A stretch of DNA of 64,000 bases from Vibrio algivorus (lineage in GTDB: Bacteria > Pseudomonadota > Gammaproteobacteria > Enterobacterales > Vibrionaceae), in the NCBI RefSeq assembly GCF_002218005.2, contig NZ_AP018678.1, positions 558,001-622,000 on the forward strand, written 5' to 3'. A program made the position numbers and the translations under genes. Under the pieces are notes generated by a model. The model was not told where the DNA came from. It ran no database searches and saw only the letters and a list, made by a program, of their open reading frames with translations. Below are positions 46,010 to 54,213 of the stretch, one piece after another; position 1 is the stretch's first letter; each line of letters begins with the position of its first letter.

Positions 46010-47056
46010 ATGGACGAGAACAAACAAAAGGCTCTAGCAGCGGCACTTGGCCAAATCGAAAAACAATTTGGTAAAGGCTCAATTATGAAATTGGGTGACA
46101 ACCGCACTATGGACGTAGAAACTATTTCTACAGGTTCTCTTGCTTTGGATATCGCATTGGGTGCGGGTGGTTTACCAATGGGACGTATTGTAGAAGTATA
46201 CGGTCCTGAAAGTTCTGGTAAAACAACATTAACCTTAGAATTAATTGCGGCTGCGCAACGCTCGGGCAAAACCTGTGCATTCGTTGATGCGGAGCATGCA
46301 CTAGACCCAATTTACGCGAAGAAATTAGGCGTAAATATCGATGAGTTATTAGTTTCTCAGCCAGATACTGGTGAGCAAGCGCTTGAAATCTGTGATGCGT
46401 TAGCACGCTCTGGTGCGATTGACGTTTTGGTTGTCGATTCTGTAGCAGCATTAACTCCGAAAGCAGAAATTGAAGGTGAAATGGGCGATAGCCACATGGG
46501 GCTTCAAGCGCGTATGCTTTCTCAAGCAATGCGTAAACTTACAGGTAATCTAAAACAATCTAACTGTATGTGTATCTTCATTAACCAAATTCGTATGAAG
46601 ATTGGTGTGATGTTTGGTTCACCTGAAACCACAACTGGTGGTAATGCATTAAAATTCTACGCCTCTGTTCGTCTTGATATCCGCCGTACTGGTGCGATAA
46701 AAGATGGTGACGAAGTGGTTGGTAACGAAACACGTATTAAGGTTGTTAAGAACAAGATTGCGGCACCGTTTAAACAAGCTGAAACACAAATTCTTTATGG
46801 TAAAGGCTTTAACCGTGAAGGTGAGTTAATCGACCTAGGTGTGAAAAACAAGTTAGTAGAGAAAGCAGGCGCATGGTACAGCTACCAAGGTGATAAAATT
46901 GGCCAAGGTAAAGCAAACTCTTGCAACTACTTACGTGAAAATCCAGCGATTGCACAAGAAATTGATACTAAACTTCGTGAAATGCTATTAGCACCTGTGG
47001 TTGCAGAAGAAGAACTACAAGAAGCTGCTGAAGTTGAATCTGGTGATGAGTTTTAA
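46010..47056 (+). CDS. recA: Recombinase RecA
   Basis: RecA forms the nucleoprotein filament for homologous recombination and stimulates LexA self-cleavage. The 348 residues show Walker A GPESSGKTTLTL near residue 67, the VVDSVAALTPKAEIEGEMGD block including Walker B, the L2 loop region (GGNALKFYASVRLDIRR), and the acidic C-terminal tail ending EEELQEAAEVESGDEF. It is SOS-controlled by the upstream LexA box and followed by a terminator before recX. Confidence 0.99.
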   Translation: MDENKQKALAAALGQIEKQFGKGSIMKLGDNRTMDVETISTGSLALDIALGAGGLPMGRIVEVYGPESSGKTTLTLELIAAAQRSGKTCAFVDAEHALDPIYAKKLGVNIDELLVSQPDTGEQALEICDALARSGAIDVLVVDSVAALTPKAEIEGEMGDSHMGLQARMLSQAMRKLTGNLKQSNCMCIFINQIRMKIGVMFGSPETTTGGNALKFYASVRLDIRRTGAIKDGDEVVGNETRIKVVKNKIAAPFKQAETQILYGKGFNREGELIDLGVKNKLVEKAGAWYSYQGDKIGQGKANSCNYLRENPAIAQEIDTKLREMLLAPVVAEEELQEAAEVESGDEF

Positions 47057-47083
47057 TTTACCGATTTAACCGATAGATAAAAT

Positions 47084-47113
47084 TGAGCCCTACCAGTTGC
47101 GTAGGGCTTTTTA
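47084..47113 (+). terminator. recA terminator
   Basis: AGCCCTAC pairs with GTAGGGCT around a seven-base loop, followed by TTTTATT. It lies about 30 bases past recA. Partial read-through gives recX expression in E. coli. Confidence 0.88.
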
Positions 47114-47118
47114 TTACC

Positions 47119-47246
47119 TATACCCATAGTACTTGAAGCTGCAGCTTTGTTGACGGTGTTCATTCACCCTAATCATTTAGACAAGCGAAACTTGTGGGGT
47201 CTCATTCACTTCTCGCCTTACTGCAACTCCAATTACTTCGGGTATA
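47119..47246. repeat. Family B inverted-repeat element (copy 2)
   Basis: This 128-base element runs from TATACCCATAGTACTTGAAG to CTCCAATTACTTCGGGTATA. It is the most complete of the three longer family B copies here. It fills the recA-recX gap immediately after the recA terminator. Confidence 0.82.
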
Positions 47247-47288
47247 TCTTTGTGACAAAGACCTAGTTCTTAATTTAGATGGTTTTCC

Positions 47289-47753
47289 ATGTATCGAAAA
47301 AAAATGAAACTCTCAGCGCGAGAAGTTGCCGTGCAGTTGCTTAGTCGACGAGATCATGGAGAGTTTGAATTAAAGCAAAAGTTAATGTTAAAAGAGTTTG
47401 AAGAGCAAGAAATTAATCAAGCACTAGAGTATTGCATCTCTAATGGTTGGATGGATGACCTTCGCTATGCAAAAAGCCAAGTTAGGCAGCATGTTTACAA
47501 AGGTCACGGTAAGCGTCGAATTCAACAAGAGTTGTCAATGAAGCAAGTTGCTGACCATACTATTGAGTTAGCGTTTGATGAAGAGCCACAAGATTGGTTT
47601 GAACTGGCAAAAGAAACGGCGGAAAAAAAGTTTAAAGGCCAAAAAGCTGTCGATCAAAAAGCTTACGCTAAACAGGTCCGTTTTTTGCAATATCGTGGCT
47701 TTGACTTTGACCAAATACAATATGCTTTATCGAGTTTTGATGATGAAGATTAA
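47289..47753 (+). CDS. recX: Regulatory protein RecX
   Basis: RecX binds RecA filaments and inhibits strand exchange and coprotease activity. The 154-residue protein has the three tandem three-helix repeats of the family. LLSRRDHGEFELKQKL and the block AKSQVRQHVYKGHGKRRIQQ are clear. The ATG at 47289 is used; an in-frame ATG five codons later (MKLSAREV) is an alternative. It lies 232 bases after recA, with a repeat element between. Confidence 0.94.
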   Translation: MYRKKMKLSAREVAVQLLSRRDHGEFELKQKLMLKEFEEQEINQALEYCISNGWMDDLRYAKSQVRQHVYKGHGKRRIQQELSMKQVADHTIELAFDEEPQDWFELAKETAEKKFKGQKAVDQKAYAKQVRFLQYRGFDFDQIQYALSSFDDED

Positions 47754-47883
47754 TCGCTTTTGCATATACCCACTCAATACTCTCAAATAATCAATAAACC
47801 CCTACAGCAACTTGTTTTACTAACGAGTCGTCATCCATTACAATGGCCGACAATTATACCTCGAATATTTCCGGAAGAATTGC

Positions 47884-50478
47884 ATGTACATGAGCACAGA
47901 TGAGGTTCGCCGCGCGTTCCTATCGTTCTTTGAAAGTAAAGGACACCAAATTGTTGATAGTTCTTCATTAGTTCCAGCTAATGATCCAACCTTGCTATTT
48001 ACCAATGCAGGGATGAACCAATTTAAAGATTGTTTTCTAGGTGCAGAAAAACGCAACTATACCCGTGCAACAACCGCTCAACGCTGTGTACGTGCTGGTG
48101 GTAAGCATAACGATTTAGAAAATGTTGGTTTTACTGCGCGTCACCATACCTTTTTTGAAATGCTAGGTAACTTCAGCTTTGGTGACTACTTCAAGCATGA
48201 TGCAATTGCTTATGCGTGGGAATTCTTAACTGAAGTATTACAACTTCCGAAAGAAAAGTTATTGGTTACTGTTTACGAAACCGATGATGAAGCGTTTGAA
48301 ATTTGGAATAAAGAAATAGGTATTCCAGCTGATCGTATCGTACGCATTGGGGATAAAAAGGGTGGTAAAGCTTACGAGTCAGATAATTTCTGGCAAATGG
48401 GTGACACGGGTCCTTGTGGTCCTTGTACAGAAATCTTCTATGATCACGGTGAGCATATTTGGGGCGGACGTCCGGGGACACCTGAAGAAGACGGTGACCG
48501 TTTTATCGAGATCTGGAACAACGTCTTCATGCAATTTAACCGCCATGCTGACGGTACAATGGAGCCGCTTCCTAAGCCTTCTGTTGATACGGGCATGGGA
48601 ATCGAGCGTATCTCTGCCATCATGCAAGGCGTGCACTCGAATTATGAAATCGACGTATTCCAAACATTGATCAAAGCTGCAGCAGAAGTGATCGGTACAG
48701 AAGATCTCGACAATCAATCATTACGAGTAGTGGCAGATCATATTCGTTCATGTTCATTCTTGATCGTTGACGGTGTAATGCCATCTAATGAAGGTCGCGG
48801 TTATGTACTTCGCCGTATTATCCGTCGTGCAGTACGTCACGGTAACAAGCTTGGCGCTCAAGGTACTTTCTTCTATAAACTAGTGGGTAAATTGGCCGAG
48901 GTAATGGGAACCGCTGGTGACGAGCTGAAAAAACAGCAGCCTGTAGTTGAAAAGGTATTGCGTATTGAAGAAGAAAACTTTGCCCGTACTCTAGATCGCG
49001 GTATGACAATTTTAAATGAAGCGATTGATGCAATCGACTCACAGCAAGGTGAGAAAGTGCTTGATGGCGAAACGGTATTTAAACTTTACGATACTTACGG
49101 CTTCCCAGCAGATTTGACCAATGATGTGGCGCGCGAACGTAATGTCGAGATTGATGAAGATGGCTTTGAAAAAGCGATGGAAGTTCAGCGTCAACGTGCG
49201 CGTGAAGCGGGTCAATTTGGTACTGATTACAATAAAGTGATTAAAACAGATGTTGACACTGACTTTTGCGGTTATAGCGGTGTAACCGGTGAAAGCTCAA
49301 TTAGTGAAATTTTCGTTGAAGGCGAAGAGGTTGATAGTATCAGTGCCGGTACCGAAGCCATCATTATTTTGGGTGAAACACCTTTCTATGCAGAATCGGG
49401 TGGTCAATGTGGTGATGCTGGTACTCTTAAAACCGATTCAGGCTTATTTGAAGTACAAGATACTCAAAAGCTCGGTAATGCTATCGCGCATCACGGCAAG
49501 TTGCTTGAAGGTGTAATGGCGAAATCAGATAAGACTACTGCTCAAGTTGATGCAGAGCGTCGCAATGCTATTACTTTAAATCACTCAGCAACTCACTTAT
49601 TACACGCAGCACTACGTAAAGTACTGGGTGAGCACGTGACGCAAAAAGGCTCTTTAGTACGAGCAGAGAACTTACGTTTTGACTTTTCACATCTTGAAGC
49701 GGTAACTACTACAGAATTACGTGAAGTTGAGCGTTTGGTGAACCAACAAGTACGTCGCAACCATGTTGTTGAAACGAATATCATGGATATCGAGTCTGCC
49801 AAACAAAAAGGTGCAATGGCCTTGTTTGGTGAGAAGTACGATGATGAAGTTCGCGTATTATCAATGGGTGATTTCTCAACGGAACTGTGTGGTGGTATTC
49901 ATGCTTCAAATACCGGTGATATTGGCTTATTCAAGATTACATCTGAAAGTGGTATTGCAGCTGGTATTCGTCGTATTGAAGCGGTAACCGGTGAAGCTGC
50001 ACTGGATGCGATTGAAGCACAAAATGGGCAATATGAGCAAAAGATCTCTGAAAGCCAAGCGAAAGCGAAGCAATTAGAAAAAGAAATTCAACAGCTTAAA
50101 GACAAGCTAGCTTCACAAGCGGGAGCGAGCTTGATTAACCAAGTTAAAGAAATCTCAGGTATTAAGGTATTACTCAGCCAATTAGATGGTGCCGATAACA
50201 AAGCACTACGTGGTATGGTTGATGAGCTTAAAAACCAAATCGGTAGCGGTATTATCTTATTAGGTAATGTGGCTGATGATAAAGTTGGCTTAATTGCAGG
50301 CGTGACGAAGGATTTAACTGGCCAAGTTAAGGCTGGTGAATTGGTTAACTTTGTTGCTCAACAAGTTGGCGGTAAAGGTGGTGGTCGTCCAGATATGGCA
50401 CAAGCAGGTGGTACAGACGCTGCTGCACTACCAGATGCGATGAGTGCTGCTGAAGCTTGGATAACTGAAAAGCTTTAA
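47884..50478 (+). CDS. alaS: Alanyl-tRNA synthetase
   Basis: AlaS charges tRNA-Ala and edits mischarged Ser and Gly. Domains in order over 864 residues are the class II catalytic core (LLFTNAGMNQFKDCFLG, RHHTFFEMLGNFSFGDYFK), a tRNA-recognition domain, the editing domain with the zinc-binding HSATHLLHAAL and LCGGIHASNTGDIGLF, and the C-Ala oligomerisation domain ending GGKGGGRPDMAQAGG. The start MYMSTDEVRRAF has GGAAG seven bases upstream and agrees with vibrio AlaS. Confidence 0.98.
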   Translation: MYMSTDEVRRAFLSFFESKGHQIVDSSSLVPANDPTLLFTNAGMNQFKDCFLGAEKRNYTRATTAQRCVRAGGKHNDLENVGFTARHHTFFEMLGNFSFGDYFKHDAIAYAWEFLTEVLQLPKEKLLVTVYETDDEAFEIWNKEIGIPADRIVRIGDKKGGKAYESDNFWQMGDTGPCGPCTEIFYDHGEHIWGGRPGTPEEDGDRFIEIWNNVFMQFNRHADGTMEPLPKPSVDTGMGIERISAIMQGVHSNYEIDVFQTLIKAAAEVIGTEDLDNQSLRVVADHIRSCSFLIVDGVMPSNEGRGYVLRRIIRRAVRHGNKLGAQGTFFYKLVGKLAEVMGTAGDELKKQQPVVEKVLRIEEENFARTLDRGMTILNEAIDAIDSQQGEKVLDGETVFKLYDTYGFPADLTNDVARERNVEIDEDGFEKAMEVQRQRAREAGQFGTDYNKVIKTDVDTDFCGYSGVTGESSISEIFVEGEEVDSISAGTEAIIILGETPFYAESGGQCGDAGTLKTDSGLFEVQDTQKLGNAIAHHGKLLEGVMAKSDKTTAQVDAERRNAITLNHSATHLLHAALRKVLGEHVTQKGSLVRAENLRFDFSHLEAVTTTELREVERLVNQQVRRNHVVETNIMDIESAKQKGAMALFGEKYDDEVRVLSMGDFSTELCGGIHASNTGDIGLFKITSESGIAAGIRRIEAVTGEAALDAIEAQNGQYEQKISESQAKAKQLEKEIQQLKDKLASQAGASLINQVKEISGIKVLLSQLDGADNKALRGMVDELKNQIGSGIILLGNVADDKVGLIAGVTKDLTGQVKAGELVNFVAQQVGGKGGGRPDMAQAGGTDAAALPDAMSAAEAWITEKL

Positions 50479-50501
50479 TTAATAAAAATTAAATGTGTAT
50501 T

Positions 50502-50530
50502 AAAGGCGACGTTAATACGTCGCCTTTTTT
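50502..50530 (+). terminator. alaS terminator
   Basis: AAAGGCGACG pairs with CGTCGCCTTT around a six-base loop and runs into a T-tract. It lies about 25 bases past alaS. Confidence 0.92.
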
Positions 50531-50569
50531 ATGATTTGATGACAAAATATACGATAGTTTTGATATATC

Positions 50570-50836
50570 TATACCCAAGTGACTTCAAGATGCAGGATTC
50601 AGAGCTATCATCCAAACCTTTTGGCAAGGAAGATTGGCGACGGAATGTAGCTACCTTTCAAACCAATCTGACGCTGTATAAAGGTTTGGATGAAGCTCCC
50701 GAAGGGCAAGTTAAAACAAGCTTTATGCGGCGTTAAATTGAACAGAGATAGAATAACTATGATCATATTCAATTTGTCTTGCCTAAAGCTTGTTTTATTC
50801 TTGCTGAAACTCGCATCTTGAAGTTACTTGGGTATA
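50570..50836. repeat. Full-length family A inverted-repeat element (copy 4)
   Basis: This 267-base element is bounded by TATACCCAAGTGACTTCAAG and TTGAAGTTACTTGGGTATA. Its reverse complement matches the element at 10287-10553 over the whole length, and it has the same size. It sits in the alaS-csrA gap. A short frame inside it is not a gene. Confidence 0.9.
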
Positions 50837-51197
50837 AATAACTTGAGAATAAACCTTTTCGGTAAGAAAGGGATAACACTATCGAAATAAACAGAAACGT
50901 AACGACTGTGGCTTAAACTGTCTAGTCAGCTTATACTAAATTAAAATTTCGGTTGGATCATAAAATTGTGATTTAATGGTCGCTAAGCCCTTAATTTTAA
51001 TTGATTGTGTAAATGGAATGAGTGTCAACATAGATTTTTTTTATGCTTAACTTACTAGAGTGGAGCATTTAACAATCATTGGCATCAAATTACTTAAAAA
51101 TATATGTTTTGCCATGAAGTTTATTTACCTAGATATGACTTTTCATGGATAATGGCATGATTGAAATAATAAATAGAGATTACTCAAGGAGTAGACA
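50837..51197. other. csrA upstream region
   Basis: This 361-base AT-rich stretch between the repeat element and csrA contains the csrA promoter region and a strong ribosome binding site, AAGGAG, at 51186-51191. No coding frame is convincing. In most vibrios this interval would be occupied by an aspartokinase gene. Confidence 0.5.
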
Positions 51198-51395
51198 ATG
51201 CTAATTTTGACTCGCCGAGTTGGTGAAACTTTGATGATTGGTGATGAAGTCACCGTGACCGTTCTGGGTGTAAAGGGGAATCAGGTACGTATTGGTGTTA
51301 ATGCACCAAAAGAAGTATCGGTTCACCGTGAAGAGATTTATATGCGAATTCAAGCGGAGAAAGGTACAACTTCTGCGCCATCTGGTAATTTTTAA
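51198..51395 (+). CDS. csrA: Carbon storage regulator CsrA
   Basis: CsrA is a small dimeric RNA-binding protein that controls translation and stability of many mRNAs by binding GGA motifs. The 65 residues begin MLILTRRVGETLMIGDEVTV and include the RNA-binding block VSVHREEIYMRIQ. The sequence is almost identical to the E. coli protein over the core, with a short variable tail. BarA, which acts upstream of CsrA through CsrB-type RNAs, is encoded at 22-24.8 kb. Confidence 0.98.
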   Translation: MLILTRRVGETLMIGDEVTVTVLGVKGNQVRIGVNAPKEVSVHREEIYMRIQAEKGTTSAPSGNF

Positions 51396-51411
51396 TTTGC
51401 ATTGTGGTAGT

Positions 51412-51442
51412 TAAGGTCAGCATGGCTGGCCTTTATTTTTTA
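51412..51442 (+). terminator. csrA terminator
   Basis: AAGGTCAGC pairs with GCTGGCCTT around a three-base loop, followed by TATTTTTT. It lies about 17 bases past csrA. Confidence 0.85.
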
Positions 51443-51584
51443 TAAGTATCGTTAAAATATAATAAATAGGTCATATTTTATCGGATTTGATTGAATACTA
51501 TCCTATTGAACGTTTTTTCGGTTTTTTTGCCAAGAAAGTGTTTGACATATTTTGGGTAAAACGTAATATGTGCCTCCGCAAGAC

Positions 51585-51677
51585 GGTGAGGTGGCCGAGA
51601 GGCCGAAGGCGCTCCCCTGCTAAGGGAGTATGCGGTTTGTAGCCGCATCGAGGGTTCGAATCCCTCCCTCACCGCCA
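51585..51677 (+). tRNA. serV: tRNA-Ser (GCT anticodon)
   Basis: This 93-base type II tRNA has acceptor stem GGTGAGG/CCTCACC, an anticodon loop CTGCTAA in stem CTCCC/GGGAG, a long variable arm (TATGCGGTTTGTAGCCGCA) and encoded CCA. It is identical to the copy at 51864. Confidence 0.97.
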
Positions 51678-51763
51678 TTCTTGCATTGTTTCTATAACCA
51701 TTTAAGTTAGCAACTGAATGTTAAGTTTGGAAACGCTCTAAATATAGAGAATCAGATTATTGC

Positions 51764-51840
51764 GCGCTCGTAGCTCAGCTGGATAGAGTACCTGGCTACG
51801 AACCAGGCGGTCGAAGGTTCGAATCCTTCCGAGCGCGCCA
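51764..51840 (+). tRNA. tRNA-Arg (ACG anticodon), copy 1
   Basis: This 77-base cloverleaf has acceptor stem GCGCTCG/CGAGCGC, D arm GCTCAGCTGGATAGAGT, an anticodon loop CTACGAA and a 3' CCA. The A34 is expected to be edited to inosine by TadA. Confidence 0.97.
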
Positions 51841-51863
51841 TTCTGATAAAAGAACAAAAAAGT

Positions 51864-51956
51864 GGTGAGGTGGCCGAGAGGCCGAAGGCGCTCCCCTGCT
51901 AAGGGAGTATGCGGTTTGTAGCCGCATCGAGGGTTCGAATCCCTCCCTCACCGCCA
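51864..51956 (+). tRNA. tRNA-Ser (GCT anticodon), second copy
   Basis: This 93-base tRNA is identical to the tRNA-Ser at 51585, including the variable arm and CCA. With the following tRNA-Arg it forms the second Ser-Arg unit. Confidence 0.97.
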
Positions 51957-52033
51957 TTTGTTTGTTGATGAAACTTTTAGATTAGCAACTGAAATGTTTT
52001 CCCAACGTGCTCTTTTAGAGATCAAATCATTGC

Positions 52034-52110
52034 GCGCTCGTAGCTCAGCTGGATAGAGTACCTGGCTACGAACCAGGCGGTCGAAGGTTCGAATCCTTCC
52101 GAGCGCGCCA
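52034..52110 (+). tRNA. tRNA-Arg (ACG anticodon), copy 2
   Basis: This copy is identical in sequence to the tRNA-Arg at 51764, with all stems intact and CCA encoded. Confidence 0.97.
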
Positions 52111-52158
52111 TTATTTGATTTAACTACTGAAAAGTAGAACAATTTAAAAATTCTTTGC

Positions 52159-52235
52159 GCGCTCGTAGCTCAGCTGGATAGAGTACCTGGCTACGAACCA
52201 GGCGGTCGAAGGTTCGAATCCTTCCGAGCGCGCCA
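52159..52235 (+). tRNA. tRNA-Arg (ACG anticodon), copy 3
   Basis: This copy is identical to the other tRNA-Arg copies. The spacer from copy 2 is 48 bases. Confidence 0.97.
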
Positions 52236-52277
52236 TCATTCAAAACATTGAATGTTGTGAATAATTGAAAATACTGC

Positions 52278-52354
52278 GCGCTCGTAGCTCAGCTGGATAG
52301 AGTACCTGGCTACGAACCAGGCGGTCGAAGGTTCGAATCCTTCCGAGCGCGCCA
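52278..52354 (+). tRNA. tRNA-Arg (ACG anticodon), copy 4
   Basis: This copy is identical to the other tRNA-Arg copies. The spacer from copy 3 is 42 bases. Confidence 0.97.
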
Positions 52355-52393
52355 TTTCAATTAACATAATGTTGGATGTACTAAAAAATTTGC

Positions 52394-52470
52394 GCGCTCG
52401 TAGCTCAGCTGGATAGAGTACCTGGCTACGAACCAGGCGGTCGAAGGTTCGAATCCTTCCGAGCGCGCCA
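52394..52470 (+). tRNA. tRNA-Arg (ACG anticodon), copy 5
   Basis: This copy is identical to the other tRNA-Arg copies and is the last gene of the cluster. A terminator follows within ten bases. Confidence 0.97.
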
Positions 52471-52476
52471 TATTTT

Positions 52477-52508
52477 GAAGCCCTGCACATTTGTGTGGGG
52501 CTTTTTTG
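52477..52508 (+). terminator. tRNA cluster terminator
   Basis: AAGCCC and GGGCTT, extended internally by GCAC/GTGT pairing, form a hairpin followed by six T residues. Confidence 0.85.
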
Positions 52509-52593
52509 CATTTTGCCCTAAAGGGACTCTAAGTTGCTTTTAGTTGAATGAATAGTAGGGTAATTTATATTTAATTAATCAAAGTTACCCGCA

Positions 52594-52685
52594 TACCCTT
52601 TGTACTTGAAGTTGCAGCTTTGTTGACGGCGTTCATTCTCTCCAATCATTTGTCGCCTCACCGCAACTCCAATTACTTTGGGTAT
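52594..52685. repeat. Family B inverted-repeat element (copy 3, internally deleted)
   Basis: This copy has the ends ATACCCTTTGTACTTGAAGT and CTCCAATTACTTTGGGTAT and the shared blocks GACGGCGTTCATTC and GTCGCCTCACCGCAACTCC. It lacks about 35 central bases present in the copy at 47119. It lies between the tRNA cluster and the oxidoreductase gene. Confidence 0.8.
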
Positions 52686-52697
52686 GGATAATATGCG

Positions 52698-52736
52698 TAT
52701 ACCAATGTCAGTTTATTAATTGTCTAGCTTGGTATA
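52698..52736. repeat. Short TATACCAA-ended palindrome
   Basis: TATACCAA and TTGGTATA flank 23 AT-rich bases. The ends match those of the family C element at 57075. It is about 65 bases upstream of the oxidoreductase start. The rest of the 52509-52801 gap shows nothing else. Confidence 0.45.
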
Positions 52737-52801
52737 ACTTCAGTTAAGTAAAAATAATGTGGATGTCATCAATGATGGCATAACGTAAAGGACAACAACC
52801 C

Positions 52802-53755
52802 ATGCCTTCAAATGCAAAGATTGTAATTTCTCAATTCGGTGCTCCAGAGCAACTTGAAATTTTAGATAGCGATATACCTTCACCACAAGAAGGTGAGGTA
52901 TTAGTTAAGGTTTCATATGCTGGTGTAAACCCTATCGATGTAAAAACCCGAGCAGGGCTAGGCTGGGCGGCTCAGCACAATAAAAATAATCTACCATGGA
53001 CTCCTGGTTATGATATTTCTGGTGTTGTATTAAAGCAGGGTGAAGGAAGCCGTAAATTTAATCTTAATGACATGGTTACCGGTTTTATTGGTTTTCCACT
53101 ACGTGGAGGTGGTTACAGCCAATATGTATGCGTGCCTGAAAGTGAGCTGGCTCTAGTACCTGAAGATATTTCTCTAAAAGCAGCTGCAGCTATTCCTCTT
53201 GCTGGTCAAACCGCGGCACAAGCCTTGGAAAAGGCTCAAATTCAATCAGGCGAAACAGTAGTGATCTTAGCGGGTGCTGGTGGTGTCGGTCATATTGCGG
53301 TGCAAATTGCGGTTGCTGCTAAAACAAAAGTTTATGCGACATGCAGTGCGGATAACCTGGAATATGTTAATTCTTTAGGTGCTACAGGGCTTGATTACGC
53401 AAATACTGATTGCCTCAAAGAAATCGGTCATATTGATGTTTTGATTGATCTGGTTGGTGGCGATACGGCAATACAAGCGATGAAGCATTTGCACCCAGGG
53501 AGTCGAGTGATCACTGTTCCAACCATTACGGCATCGAGTGTTTGTGAACACGCTTCTCAGATGGGGATTATTGGTATGGGAATACTAGTAGAGCCGGATG
53601 TCACTCAGCTTGAAGAGTTAGTGAAATTGATCAGCGCAGGTATGATCAAGGTTGAGATTGAGCAAGTTTTAAATTATCAAGACGTAGTAACGGCACATAA
53701 AAAAATTGAAACGGGTCGAGCTCGTGGCAAAATCTTATTGAATATGCAGTCTTAG
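52802..53755 (+). CDS. NADP-dependent zinc-independent alcohol dehydrogenase family (quinone oxidoreductase-like)
   Basis: This 317-residue medium-chain dehydrogenase/reductase of the quinone oxidoreductase branch has an N-terminal GroES-like domain with VKVSYAGVNPIDVKTRAG and a Rossmann domain with VVILAGAGGVGHIAVQIA near residue 156. The cysteine and histidine zinc ligands of true alcohol dehydrogenases are absent, so it probably reduces quinones or enones with NADPH. The substrate is unknown. The AAAGGA leader is a good ribosome binding site. It may be cotranscribed with yqaA, eight bases downstream. Confidence 0.9.
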   Translation: MPSNAKIVISQFGAPEQLEILDSDIPSPQEGEVLVKVSYAGVNPIDVKTRAGLGWAAQHNKNNLPWTPGYDISGVVLKQGEGSRKFNLNDMVTGFIGFPLRGGGYSQYVCVPESELALVPEDISLKAAAAIPLAGQTAAQALEKAQIQSGETVVILAGAGGVGHIAVQIAVAAKTKVYATCSADNLEYVNSLGATGLDYANTDCLKEIGHIDVLIDLVGGDTAIQAMKHLHPGSRVITVPTITASSVCEHASQMGIIGMGILVEPDVTQLEELVKLISAGMIKVEIEQVLNYQDVVTAHKKIETGRARGKILLNMQS

Positions 53756-53763
53756 GCTTTTCG

Positions 53764-54213
53764 TTGTCTGATTTTTATTTAGCTTTGCAAGGGCTACTTG
53801 CAGGGCATCCTCTATGGTTTTTATTTAGCTCTGGTTTTTTAAGTGCTACCTTGCTGCCGGGTAGTTCAGAAGTAACGTTATATGCTGCACTCAGGTTAGA
53901 TAATATTTCCCTCTATAGTGTCATTGTGGTGGCAACCTTAGGTAATACACTAGGAGGCATGACCAATTATTATTTAGGCTTATTGCTGCCAAACCGAACA
54001 TTAAGACAAAAGCGTGGTCAACAACTAGAGCGTTGGATTGAACGTTATGGTTATTGGGTGTTATTAATGAGCTGGTTACCCGTGATTGGTGACCCATTGT
54101 GTGTTGCCGCAGGTTGGTTAAGAATGAACCCATGGCTATGCTTCATAGCGATTATGCTTGGTAAAGGCTTGCGTTATGCTTGTCTTGCGATGATTTTTAA
54201 GGGATTGATATAA
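53764..54213 (+). CDS. yqaA: YqaA family membrane protein (DedA/SNARE-associated type)
   Basis: This 149-residue inner-membrane protein has four or so hydrophobic segments and the DedA-superfamily blocks FSSGFLSATLLPGSSEV and LGNTLGGMTNYYLG, and ends with a GKGLRY motif. E. coli YqaA is the closest named relative and also lies next to gshA. DedA relatives act in polyprenyl-phosphate or phospholipid translocation, but a role for YqaA is not proven. The start is a TTG at 53764, eight bases after the preceding gene. The stop is immediately followed by the ATG of the M16 protease. Confidence 0.88.
   Translation: MSDFYLALQGLLAGHPLWFLFSSGFLSATLLPGSSEVTLYAALRLDNISLYSVIVVATLGNTLGGMTNYYLGLLLPNRTLRQKRGQQLERWIERYGYWVLLMSWLPVIGDPLCVAAGWLRMNPWLCFIAIMLGKGLRYACLAMIFKGLI

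Noticed and set aside
50536..50736. 66-codon frame containing YPSDFKMQDSELSSKPFGKE
   Set aside because: It lies inside the family A repeat element; a similar fragment occurs in the half copy at 26502-26780. Repeat translation, not a gene.
51478..51678. Minus-strand frame starting MAVREGFEPSMRLQTAYSLS
   Set aside because: It is the antisense of tRNA-Ser(GCT) plus AT-rich flank, with no independent support.
51585..52470. Regularly spaced repeats as a CRISPR array
   Set aside because: The repeats are full tRNA genes of 77 or 93 bases with short irregular spacers; no cas genes are near.
51948..52511. Minus-strand frames across the tRNA-Arg genes, reading GRIRTFDRLVRSQVLYPAEL
   Set aside because: They are the antisense of tRNA-Arg genes, a well-known source of false proteins; the cloverleaf genes on the plus strand explain the sequence.
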